Shown: positions 1-6,879 of the stretch, piece after piece
Position numbering within the stretch: the first letter of the stretch is position 1
Layout: each line of letters starts with the position of its first letter
NCBI RefSeq assembly: GCF_011299575.1
Contig: NZ_CP049863.1
Location: forward strand, 2,542,001-2,606,000
Origin: Leucobacter viscericola
Lineage (GTDB): Bacteria > Actinomycetota > Actinomycetes > Actinomycetales > Microbacteriaceae
Direction: 5' to 3'
Length of the DNA stretch: 64,000 bases
Notes under the pieces: generated by a model
The model's input: the letters and a program-made list of their open reading frames with translations, nothing else
What the model was told of the DNA's origin: nothing
Databases searched by the model: none
Program-made: the position numbers and the translations under genes

Positions 1-464
1 AGGATGCACTCGCGGCAGACTCGGAGGGCGCGGCAGCAGCCCCGTCCGGTGCACCCGAAGACTTCTACCTTGAAGACCTGCGCCGCATCACCGCGGAGTA
101 CGCCAACTACCGTAAGCGCACAGAAGCGAACGCCGCCATTGAGAAGCAGCGCCTCACCGCGGCAGTGGTAAGCCCACTGCTCACAGTGCTCGATGATTTT
201 GATCGGGCCGAGGCACACGGCGATCTTGAAGAGGGATCGGCGTTCGCTACGATCGCGCAGAAGGTTCGGGGCGCACTCGAGCGTTTTGGTCTTGAGAGCT
301 TTGGCGAGGTGGGCGAACTATTTGACCCACAACTGCACGAAGCGATTGCCCAGGTGCCGGTTCCCGGCACTGAGCAGCACACTGTATTAGATGTAATTGA
401 GCGGGGGTACCGGCTCGGTGATGTCGAGTTGCGCCCCGCCAAAGTAGCGGTGGCGGTGGGGCAG
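1..464 (+). CDS. grpE: GrpE nucleotide exchange factor, 5' end outside window, no stop before dnaJ
   Basis: GrpE releases ADP from DnaK and works with DnaJ in the cytoplasm. The first complete codon is at position 3. The visible part holds the end of the coiled coil (EYANYRKRTEANAAIEKQRL) and the C-terminal beta domain (LLTVLDDFDRA, GVEEFDP-like GELFDPQLHEAIAQVP, and VLDVIERGYRLGDVELRPAKVAVA), which are family hallmarks. The reading frame has no stop: it continues in frame from VAVAVGQ straight into the DnaJ methionine at 465. Either the stop codon is genuinely lost, giving a GrpE-DnaJ fusion, or a small sequencing error hides it. The end given is the last base before the DnaJ ATG. The family call is secure; the boundary is not. 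Confidence 0.9.
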
Positions 465-1436
465 ATGGCTAGTCAAGATTGGCTTGAAAAGGACTTCTAC
501 CAGATCCTTGGGGTGTCGAAAGATGCTAGCGAGGCCGAGCTGAAGAAGACCTACCGGAAGCTGGCGCGACAGCACCACCCCGACTCCAACGAGGGCAACC
601 CCGCGGCCGAGGCGAAGTTCAAGGAGATCAGCGAGGCCTACTCGGTGCTCTCCGACAAGGACCAGCGTGCGGAGTACGACCAGATTCGTGCGATGCGCTC
701 GGGCGGCGCCCGCTTCACCTCGGGTGGTGGTGGCGGCAACCAGGGCTTCGAAGATGTCTTTGGTGGCATGTTTGGTGGCGGCGGCGGTGGCCGTGGTCAG
801 CAGTACAGCTACCAGCAGGCTGGCGGGCAGAGCTTTGAAGATCTGTTCGGCATGTTTGGTGGTGGCGCGGGTGCTCCGCGCGGACCTCAGAAGGGTCGCG
901 ACGTTCAGGCCTCCACGACACTCGACTTCGAGACCGCGGTGAACGGCAAGACTGTCACGCTGCAGTCTGAGGCAGGCACGGTCAAGGTAAAGATTCCAGC
1001 GGGCGTATCCGATGGTCAGAAGATCAAGGTGCGCGGCAAGGGCGAGATGAGCCCGAACGGTGGCCCGGCTGGCGACATCATCTTGACCGTGAGCGTGCGT
1101 AAGCACCCGGTGTTCGAGCGCGACGGCCAAAATCTGCGGCTGAAGCTGCCGGTCACCTTTTCCGAGGCGGCCCTGGGCGCAACGGTTGAGGTGCCGACAC
1201 TCGGTGGCGATCCCGTGCGTTTGAAGGTGCAGCCCGGCACCCCGAGCGGCCGCGTGCTGCGTGTGAAGGGCCGCGGAGTGAAGAGCGCAAAGGGACTCGG
1301 CGACCTGCTCGCCGAGGTTCAGATTGTTGTTCCTTCGCACCTCTCAGACGAGGCCCGTGCGGCGCTTGAGGCGTTCCGCGAGGTCGAACCACAGGAGAAC
1401 CCGCGCGAGGATCTGCTCGCCCGGGCGAAGAGTTAA
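465..1436 (+). CDS. dnaJ: DnaJ-type co-chaperone without zinc finger (class B)
   Basis: J-domain co-chaperone that stimulates the DnaK ATPase. From ATG 465 it is 323 residues: J domain at about 9-72 (DFYQILGV start, catalytic HPD in RQHHPDS), a glycine/phenylalanine-rich linker at about 80-145 (runs of GGG with FEDVFGGMF and FEDLFGMFGG), then the two C-terminal substrate-binding beta domains. No CxxCxGxG repeats occur, so this is the CbpA-like short form, not the zinc-finger DnaJ. It is in the same frame as GrpE with no stop between them. A weak GTGGGG lies just upstream of ATG 465, so separate internal initiation is also possible. hspR follows after 17 bases. Confidence 0.93.
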   Translation: MASQDWLEKDFYQILGVSKDASEAELKKTYRKLARQHHPDSNEGNPAAEAKFKEISEAYSVLSDKDQRAEYDQIRAMRSGGARFTSGGGGGNQGFEDVFGGMFGGGGGGRGQQYSYQQAGGQSFEDLFGMFGGGAGAPRGPQKGRDVQASTTLDFETAVNGKTVTLQSEAGTVKVKIPAGVSDGQKIKVRGKGEMSPNGGPAGDIILTVSVRKHPVFERDGQNLRLKLPVTFSEAALGATVEVPTLGGDPVRLKVQPGTPSGRVLRVKGRGVKSAKGLGDLLAEVQIVVPSHLSDEARAALEAFREVEPQENPREDLLARAKS

Positions 1437-1453
1437 GCAAGGGAGTTCACACC

Positions 1454-1873
1454 ATGTCGATGCCGCGAATGGATCGGTTCACGCCCGTCTTTGCGATCGC
1501 GGCGGCGGCTGAACTCGCCGGAATGCATCCGCAGACGCTGCGGCAGTACGACCGAATCGGGCTCGTATCGCCGCAGCGTACGCGGGGCAACACCCGCAGA
1601 TACTCACTGCACGATGTCACCCAGCTGCGCGAGGTCGCAAGACTCTCGGCTGAGGGGCTCAGCCTCGAGGGCATTCGGCGAGTGCTGCAGCTCGAAGACA
1701 AAGTGCAGGCCCTCGAAGAGCGTGTGCACCAGCTCGAGCGTGCGCTCGCGGAGGAACGCCTTATGCGCCCGGAGCGTCGTGTGTTCGCCGCGGGATCCGC
1801 GGGCGAGGTCGTGACGCTGCGTCGCGGCACACGAGTGCGGCGAAACGCTGAGGTTGTTGTTTGGAAGCCGTAG
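1454..1873 (+). CDS. hspR: HspR, MerR-type heat-shock repressor
   Basis: HspR represses the dnaK operon in actinobacteria by binding HAIR inverted repeats, with DnaK as co-repressor. The protein has 139 residues. A MerR winged helix-turn-helix spans about 12-80 (AAELAGMHPQTLRQYDRIGLVSPQRTRG, then TRRYSLHDV). A short coiled coil follows (LEDKVQALEERVHQLERAL), and then a basic C-terminal tail. The start is ATG 1454, preceded by AAGGGAG at good spacing. It is last in the dnaK-grpE-dnaJ-hspR order, which supports the name over a generic MerR. The HAIR operator should lie upstream of dnaK, outside the window. Its last 13 bases overlap the TTG start of the next gene. Confidence 0.93.
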   Translation: MSMPRMDRFTPVFAIAAAAELAGMHPQTLRQYDRIGLVSPQRTRGNTRRYSLHDVTQLREVARLSAEGLSLEGIRRVLQLEDKVQALEERVHQLERALAEERLMRPERRVFAAGSAGEVVTLRRGTRVRRNAEVVVWKP

Positions 1874-3030
1874 CCGGAGCCGCCAACGAAGGCACCATCG
1901 AAGCGATCGAGGCACTGTTCGCACAGCTTTCGCGAGAGCCCGATCTCGATGCGCCAGAACTGCAGGCCCACGATTCAGCCGACACCCTGCTACTTCGTAC
2001 TGCCGCCGCAGAGCTGAACGAGCTCGGCGACGGTGAACTCGTTGTGATTGGCGACCGACACGGTGCGCTCACACTCGGGGCGGCTTCACTTTTTGGGGTG
2101 AGCGGGATCCGCACCCACCAAGATCCGCTGCTCGGTGAGCGGGCACTGGCCCGCAACGCGGAGCACCTCGGTCTGGCCGATAGTTACACAAATCACCTGC
2201 TTGACGAGCGCCTGCTTGAGGGGGCACGTGTTGTGCTCATGCAGCTCCCTCGCGGTCTCGACGCACTCGACGAGATCGCTGACGCGATCGCACGATACGC
2301 GGCACCCGGTGTGCGAGTGTTCGCCGGTGGTCGTGTGAAACACATGACCCGCGCCATGAACGAGGTGCTCGGGCGATCCTTTACCGAGGTGCAGGCTGGC
2401 CTTGGCTGGCGGAAAGCTCGCGTGCTCACTGCCAACGGTGCTCGTGCACTCGAAACAGCGCCCTTTCCGAGGTGGGCAAGCGATCCCGACCTCAATTTTG
2501 AACTTGCCGCCTTCGGGGCAACCTTCGGCGGCCCGACACTCGACCACGGCAGCCGCCTGCTTCTCGCGACGCTCGCCAAAGACCGACCGCAGGCACGCCG
2601 CATCGTCGATCTCGGCTGCGGCAACGGAGTGCTCGCGGTTGCTACGGCGCTCGCAAACCCCGGGGCAGAGGTGATGGCAACCGACCAGTCTTCAGCAGCG
2701 GTGGCCGCAACGTCACTCACCGCGACGAGGGCGGGCGTAGAGGATCGCATCGCCGTCCACCGCGCCGACGGAACCGAGGCAATCCCAGACGGTTGGGCGG
2801 ACCTGATCCTGCTCAACCCACCATTCCACTCGGGCTCAACCGTGCACACGGGGGTCGCCCACAGGCTGATTCGATCCTGCGCCCGCGCGCTCGCACCGGG
2901 TGGCGAACTGCGGATCGTCTTCAACTCGAGCCTCGGTTATCGCCCGCTCGTGGAACGTACCATCGGCCCCACGCAACAGCTCGCCCGAGATCGCACGTTC
3001 ACGGTGCTTGCGGCTCAGCAGTGGGAGTAG
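1861..3030 (+). CDS. Class I SAM methyltransferase, RsmC/RlmG-like (rRNA guanine-N2 type)
   Basis: The predicted protein has 389 residues. The N-terminal half (about 1-190) resembles the degenerate methyltransferase-like domain of the RsmC/RlmG family. The C-terminal half is an MTS-type methyltransferase, with SAM-binding VDLGCGNGVLAVATA at about 250 and the catalytic NPPF motif (LILLNPPFHSG) at about 320. NPPF/NPPY with this two-domain layout is typical of N2-guanine rRNA methyltransferases; the exact target base cannot be read from sequence. The TTG at 1861 overlaps the end of hspR by 13 bases, which suggests translational coupling. Later starts are possible, but the N-terminal half looks intact from here. 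Confidence 0.8.
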   Translation: MEAVAGAANEGTIEAIEALFAQLSREPDLDAPELQAHDSADTLLLRTAAAELNELGDGELVVIGDRHGALTLGAASLFGVSGIRTHQDPLLGERALARNAEHLGLADSYTNHLLDERLLEGARVVLMQLPRGLDALDEIADAIARYAAPGVRVFAGGRVKHMTRAMNEVLGRSFTEVQAGLGWRKARVLTANGARALETAPFPRWASDPDLNFELAAFGATFGGPTLDHGSRLLLATLAKDRPQARRIVDLGCGNGVLAVATALANPGAEVMATDQSSAAVAATSLTATRAGVEDRIAVHRADGTEAIPDGWADLILLNPPFHSGSTVHTGVAHRLIRSCARALAPGGELRIVFNSSLGYRPLVERTIGPTQQLARDRTFTVLAAQQWE

Positions 3031-3132
3031 CCGGTCTCGGCAAGGCTTGGAGCAATCTCCAGGCACGCTGCATACACTGGAAGGGTTCGTAACCCTCCGA
3101 ACGCTTTCTCGACCGAAGGACTCCCGCACACC

Positions 3133-4320
3133 GTGAGCACCACCGATCGCTCTGCGCCGATTCGAATCATGATTGGCTGCGACACCTTTTACCCGGATGT
3201 AAACGGGGCCGCTCGCTTCGCCGAACGCCTCGCTGCAGGCCTCGTGAAGCGCGGCGAAGACGTGCATATCGTTGCACCGTCGAAGCGCCACAGCCAGACG
3301 GGGGCGTTCATCGAGACCATCGAGGGCGAACAAATGACGGTGCATCGCTGGGCGAGCTGGCGCTGGTACCCCCACGACTGGCTGCGTTTTGTGCTGCCGT
3401 GGCGGGCCCGCGGCTACGCGCGTAAGCTGCTCGACCGTGTGCGCCCCGACGTGATCCACATTCAGTCGCACATTGTGATTGGCAGGGCCCTCGCGATCGA
3501 GGGACACAAGCGTGGAATCCGCATCATCGCGACCAACCACGTGATGCCCGAAAACGTACTCGACTTCACGTTGCTGCCAGAGAAGGCAAAGCGCGTGTTT
3601 GTTCGCTGGGGCTGGGGTGCTGCCGACCGCGTGCTGCGCCTCGCGGCCGCTGTGACCACGCCGACGCAGCGCGCAGCAGACTTCCTTGAGCGCAGCACCC
3701 ACCGCCGCAACGTGCGCCCGGTGAGCTGCGGTCTGCGGGCCTCCGATTACACGGCGGATCTCACGCCACGCAGCCACAACAGCATCGTGTTTGTGGGCCG
3801 CGTCACCCTTGAAAAGGGGATCGACACGATCCTGCGCGCACTGACGCGCATTGATCCGTCGTACAACCTCACATTCAAAATCGTGGGCGACGGGGATCAG
3901 CGCAAGAACCTCGAGAAGCTCGCGGCCGAGCTGGGTGTGACGCAGCAGGTGACCTTCACGGGCCGCGTGACTGACGAAGAGCTGCGCGCTTCGCTGACCG
4001 AGGCAAGCATGTTTGTAATCGCGTCGGTTGCCGAACTGCAGTCGATCGCGACGATGGAGGCGATGGCCTCCGGCCTGCCGATCCTCGCCGCCGACGCCAT
4101 GGCTCTGCCCCACCTCGTGCACGAGGGTGAGAACGGGTACCTCTTCCAGCCCGCCAACGACCGCGAGCTGGCCGTGGCGATTGAGAAGGTGCTCGACCAG
4201 ACCCCCGAGGAGCGCAAGCGCATGCAGCAGGCCTCACTCGAGGCGGTCAAGGTTCACGACATTGACCGCACGCTCGACACTTTCGAGGCGCTCTACCGCG
4301 ATCAACCGATCGAGCGCTAA
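3133..4320 (+). CDS. GT4-family glycosyltransferase (first of pair)
   Basis: Retaining GT-B glycosyltransferase of 395 residues, probably cytoplasmic or membrane-peripheral, using a nucleotide-sugar donor. The N-terminal Rossmann domain opens with RIMIGCDTFYPDVNGAARF, the usual glycine-rich acceptor-side start. The C-terminal domain holds FVGRVTLEKGIDTILRA and the GT4 donor-site region ASVAELQSIATMEAMASGLPI. GTG 3133 is used because the conserved N-terminus begins about 10 codons later. The second GT4 gene starts 2 bases after the stop, so the two are co-transcribed. PimB/MgtA-like mannosyltransferases have this shape, but the acceptor (phosphatidylinositol, diacylglycerol or a wall polymer) is not determinable here. 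Confidence 0.85.
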   Translation: MSTTDRSAPIRIMIGCDTFYPDVNGAARFAERLAAGLVKRGEDVHIVAPSKRHSQTGAFIETIEGEQMTVHRWASWRWYPHDWLRFVLPWRARGYARKLLDRVRPDVIHIQSHIVIGRALAIEGHKRGIRIIATNHVMPENVLDFTLLPEKAKRVFVRWGWGAADRVLRLAAAVTTPTQRAADFLERSTHRRNVRPVSCGLRASDYTADLTPRSHNSIVFVGRVTLEKGIDTILRALTRIDPSYNLTFKIVGDGDQRKNLEKLAAELGVTQQVTFTGRVTDEELRASLTEASMFVIASVAELQSIATMEAMASGLPILAADAMALPHLVHEGENGYLFQPANDRELAVAIEKVLDQTPEERKRMQQASLEAVKVHDIDRTLDTFEALYRDQPIER

Positions 4321-4322
4321 CC

Positions 4323-5534
4323 TTGCACATCCTCATCGTCACCGATCAGCACGTTGATTCGCTCGGTGGGGTGCAGGTTGCGATCCGGCTGCAGCGTCGG
4401 TTTCTTGAGCGAGCCGGCCACCGGGTCACCATTGCCGCGCCCGCGATGCACCGGCCCGGGTACGTTGTAGCCGATAAGGATCGCGGGGCCTACATTGATC
4501 TGCCCTCCAGGCCGATCACGAAGGACCGCGAGTACGGTATCAGCTGGCCCGGACACCGCACCGATCATGCGCTCGCAAAGGCGCTTGCAACGCGACCACC
4601 TGTTGATGTGGTGCACGTGCAGGGTGATTTTTGGGGTGCACTGATCGGCATCAGAGCCGCGCGCGGATTGGGCGTTCCCGTTGTGCTCACCATGCACAAC
4701 AACGTCGACGAGGGCACACGCGCGGTTACCCGGCTCGCGCCCCTCGTGTTTACCGTGTTTCGAGCCTGGCGCGGCCTCGCGCTTGGTCGTTGCCGCGGCA
4801 AGATTGACCGCGCGACCTACGGGGCCTGGCGATACCTCGCTGAGCTCGCCACAGAGGCCGCCGTGGTCGCGGCCCCCTCGCAGCACTTCGCGCGTGAGTT
4901 ACAGCGGCACAGGGTCGTTCAGAGCGTTGTCGTGATCCCGAACGGCGTTGACGACGACACCATTGAATCGCTGCGCTCGCGTGAGCGCAGCCCGCGTGAG
5001 CGCCCGAAGCTCATCTGGCTCGGGCGCATGAGTAAAGAAAAACGAGTGCTCGAGTTCATTGAGGCAATCGCAGAATCGGGGATCGACGCCGACGTCACCC
5101 TCTACGGCGCTGGAATGCTGCTGCCGCGTGTGATCAGACGGGTCAGGGAGCTTGGCCTTGAGGATCGCGTAACGATACCCGGTCCCGTGCCCTACCGGGA
5201 AGCGCTCATCGCGATACACGACGCGGACGCGCTGGTGCAGGCTTCGATTGGGTTCGAGACGCAGGGGCTCACCCCCTTTGAAGCGGCTGCCCTGGGCACC
5301 CCAACGATTTTCTGCGATGCGCAGATTGCGCAAGACGTTGCGGTTGAAACTGCTTGGCAGGTTGCTGACGCCAGCGTTACGGCTCTCGCCGAGACGCTTG
5401 GCGCGGCGGTGAGTGAGCTAGCGGCGGCTCCGGGGCAACTCAGAGTGTCTGCGCGGGAGTCTCAGCGGTTTCTGCAGTCGATGCAGACGGCGAAGATGGT
5501 GGCCTTGTATGAACAGGCTAGTTTGGGTGTGTAG
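4323..5534 (+). CDS. GT4-family glycosyltransferase (second of pair)
   Basis: A second GT-B glycosyltransferase, 403 residues. The N-terminus reads MHILIVTDQHVDSLGGVQVA, with the GGVQ acceptor-loop motif. The C-terminal donor domain has LIWLGRMSKEKRVLEFIEAI and ASIGFETQGLTPFEAAALGTP, where the FE-x7-E-like pair contacts the nucleotide sugar. The start is TTG 4323, 2 bases after the previous stop; the family N-terminus begins exactly there. It probably acts in the same glycan or glycolipid pathway as its neighbour. The gene ends 6 bases from the convergent CHAP-like gene. The specific sugar and acceptor are unknown. Confidence 0.85.
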   Translation: MHILIVTDQHVDSLGGVQVAIRLQRRFLERAGHRVTIAAPAMHRPGYVVADKDRGAYIDLPSRPITKDREYGISWPGHRTDHALAKALATRPPVDVVHVQGDFWGALIGIRAARGLGVPVVLTMHNNVDEGTRAVTRLAPLVFTVFRAWRGLALGRCRGKIDRATYGAWRYLAELATEAAVVAAPSQHFARELQRHRVVQSVVVIPNGVDDDTIESLRSRERSPRERPKLIWLGRMSKEKRVLEFIEAIAESGIDADVTLYGAGMLLPRVIRRVRELGLEDRVTIPGPVPYREALIAIHDADALVQASIGFETQGLTPFEAAALGTPTIFCDAQIAQDVAVETAWQVADASVTALAETLGAAVSELAAAPGQLRVSARESQRFLQSMQTAKMVALYEQASLGV

Positions 5535-5540
5535 CGGGGC

Positions 5541-6179
5541 TTAGAAGCGCCAGACTACGGCATCGAAGCCGGCTGGGGGCTTGGGGGTCCACTTCTCGTC
5601 CTTGTTGACGAGACCGGATCCGCCGGGGTTGTTGGACTCAATGATTGTGAAGGTGCCGTCGTCGTGCACCTCGGTGATGAGAACCGTGTGAATGCCTGAC
5701 ACCCAAGAAGTGGGGGAATCGGTGTATTCGTACTGAACGATGTCGCCGGGCTCCGCGGTTGCCAGCGTCATGCGGGTTGCTCCGTCGTAGTTGGCGACGG
5801 GGTTGCCGCTGCCGGTCCAAGCGCCGCCACCGGCCTTGATCCAGCGCTGGGCCGACATGATGCACTCACCGGGCTGGTTCCAGCCGGTCGGACGGCTCGT
5901 GCCGACCTCGCTCTCGGCCTGCGCGATGGTTGCCTTGACATCAAAGTTGTGGGGAACGGTGGACAGGGTTTCCATGTCGAGCACCGAGTCGATTGGCTCG
6001 CCCGCAAGCGCGCTATTGGTGGTGTCGAGGGTCTGGGAGATGAGCGTTGCCGGTTGAATGGCTGCGGGGGCGGGGGCGAAGTCTTCGACAGGCTCTGCAG
6101 CGAAAGAAGGGGCTGCGCCAAATGCGAAGGTTACCGATGTAATCAGACCGATCACAAAGGCCTTAGCAGGAACTCGCAC
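5541..6179 (-). CDS. Secreted CHAP/NlpC-P60-like cysteine protein
   Basis: The 212-residue protein has a Sec signal peptide (hydrophobic VIGLITSVTFAFGAAPSFA, cleavage expected after SFA). A linker of about 75 residues follows, then a compact papain-like domain. That domain shows a cysteine near its start (QPGECIMSAQRWIKAG), a histidine in GIHTVLITEV, and a later polar ESNN. This is the layout of CHAP and NlpC/P60 amidase/endopeptidases, so a peptidoglycan-related role outside the cell is likely but not proven. The start is GTG 6179 with GGAG 8 bases upstream. Its leader contains a hairpin with a U-run (6206-6233), described separately. It is convergent with the glycosyltransferase pair. Confidence 0.72.
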   Translation of the reverse strand: MRVPAKAFVIGLITSVTFAFGAAPSFAAEPVEDFAPAPAAIQPATLISQTLDTTNSALAGEPIDSVLDMETLSTVPHNFDVKATIAQAESEVGTSRPTGWNQPGECIMSAQRWIKAGGGAWTGSGNPVANYDGATRMTLATAEPGDIVQYEYTDSPTSWVSGIHTVLITEVHDDGTFTIIESNNPGGSGLVNKDEKWTPKPPAGFDAVVWRF

Positions 6180-6205
6180 GCGTTAATCTCCAGGGGGTTG
6201 TCCAA

Positions 6206-6233
6206 CAAAAAACGCGGGGCCTTGGCCCACGCG
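6206..6233 (-). terminator. GC hairpin plus U-run in the leader of the CHAP-like gene
   Basis: Read on the minus strand, a GC-rich stem (GCGTGGGCC-AA-GGCCCCGCG, slightly imperfect) is followed at once by six T. It looks like an intrinsic terminator. It sits only about 27 bases upstream of the GTG of the CHAP-like gene and downstream of a plausible promoter. It could be a leader attenuator, or a second terminator for tRNA-Ser read-through. Confidence 0.6.
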
Positions 6234-6241
6234 CCTTAACT

Positions 6242-6271
6242 AGTATGCGTTACCGTTCCGTTATTTTTCAA
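6242..6271 (-). promoter_or_regulatory. Possible sigma-70-type promoter for the CHAP-like gene
   Basis: On the minus strand, TTGAAA (6266-6271) and CATACT (6242-6247) are separated by 18 bases. A transcript starting just after would enter the hairpin at 6206-6233 almost immediately. The match to consensus is moderate. Confidence 0.4.
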
Positions 6272-6321
6272 GTCTGGGATGGAATTTCTCAGGATTGCCA
6301 CCCAAGTTTGTTGGAAATGCA

Positions 6322-6351
6322 CGAAACCCCCGGGTGGTCCCGGGGGTTTCG
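6322..6351 (-). terminator. Perfect hairpin terminator of tRNA-Ser
   Basis: Two perfect 13-base arms (CGAAACCCCCGGG and its complement) enclose a 4-base loop. The hairpin lies 6 bases past the 3' end of the tRNA on the minus strand. The T-run is poor, as in many high-GC actinobacterial terminators. Confidence 0.8.
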
Positions 6352-6357
6352 TTGTGG

Positions 6358-6442
6358 CGGAAGTAACAGGATTCGAACCTGCGAGGGCTTGCACCCTACA
6401 CGCTTTCCAAGCGTGCTCCTTAGGCCACTCGGACATACTTCC
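6358..6442 (-). tRNA. tRNA-Ser(GGA)
   Basis: Read on the minus strand, an 85-nt class II tRNA. The acceptor arms are GGAAGTA/TACTTCC with discriminator G. The D arm follows the 5' stem. The anticodon stem CACGC/GCGTG encloses loop TTGGAAA, so the anticodon is GGA. A long variable arm (AGGGTGCAAGCCCT) and a GGTTCGAATCC T arm complete it. The long variable arm and GGA identify serine (codons UCC/UCU). CCA is not encoded. A -10-like TAAGAT lies about 8 bases upstream (complement of 6450-6455). Confidence 0.97.
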
Positions 6443-6879
6443 GTCGTCTATCTTACATGCTCGTGCGAGGTGTGCTGCCACCCCTGCAAGAAAGCCGTGA
6501 TGCTTGCTATTTAACTACGTGTTTGATTGAAAAAGTTACGTGCTTACGTATGTCACGCAAATGTTAGCCTGAAGCCGTATTTCAAAGGCGCGGTATCCGC
6601 TGATCGCTTCGCGTGGCGCCTTTCTGCATCGCCTGCTAAGCCAAGTTCTCGGCGGTTTCGCCATCATGAGTTATTGGGGGATGACTGTGGGCTTACAAAG
6701 CACACCTATTTTGCGCGCCAAATCGACGGGCGGCACGGAAGCCGGCGTTCACCTCTGTAGACAACTCAGAGCGTTAGGCGCTGGCCGCGTTCAGCTATCC
6801 CTAGGTGCTTGAGCGCCGCAAATTATTTGCGCTGCTCCGCTTCGAACGACAACTGACCTCATATAAGAAGGAACATCTC
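6443..6879. other. Intergenic region between tRNA-Ser and the LRR surface gene
   Basis: These 437 bases hold the tRNA promoter on the minus strand and, presumably, the promoter of the LRR protein on the plus strand. The DNA is noticeably less GC-rich than its surroundings around 6490-6560. AAGAAGGAA just before TTG 6880 is a good ribosome binding site. No convincing gene or RNA was seen in the rest. Confidence 0.5.

Noticed and set aside
387..1340. Long open frame on the minus strand across grpE-dnaJ
   Set aside because: It is antisense to well-supported GrpE/DnaJ coding and has histidine/arginine-rich composition typical of high-GC shadow frames, with no recognisable domain.
2836..4122. 428-codon minus-strand frame across the methyltransferase and first glycosyltransferase
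   Set aside because: It spans two real plus-strand genes and their gap, has shadow-like composition and no ribosome site.
6180..6321. c-di-AMP (ydaO-type) riboswitch in the leader of the CHAP-like gene
   Set aside because: Actinobacterial wall hydrolases are often controlled this way, but the conserved motifs are not visible and the leader is too short once the tRNA terminator is excluded.
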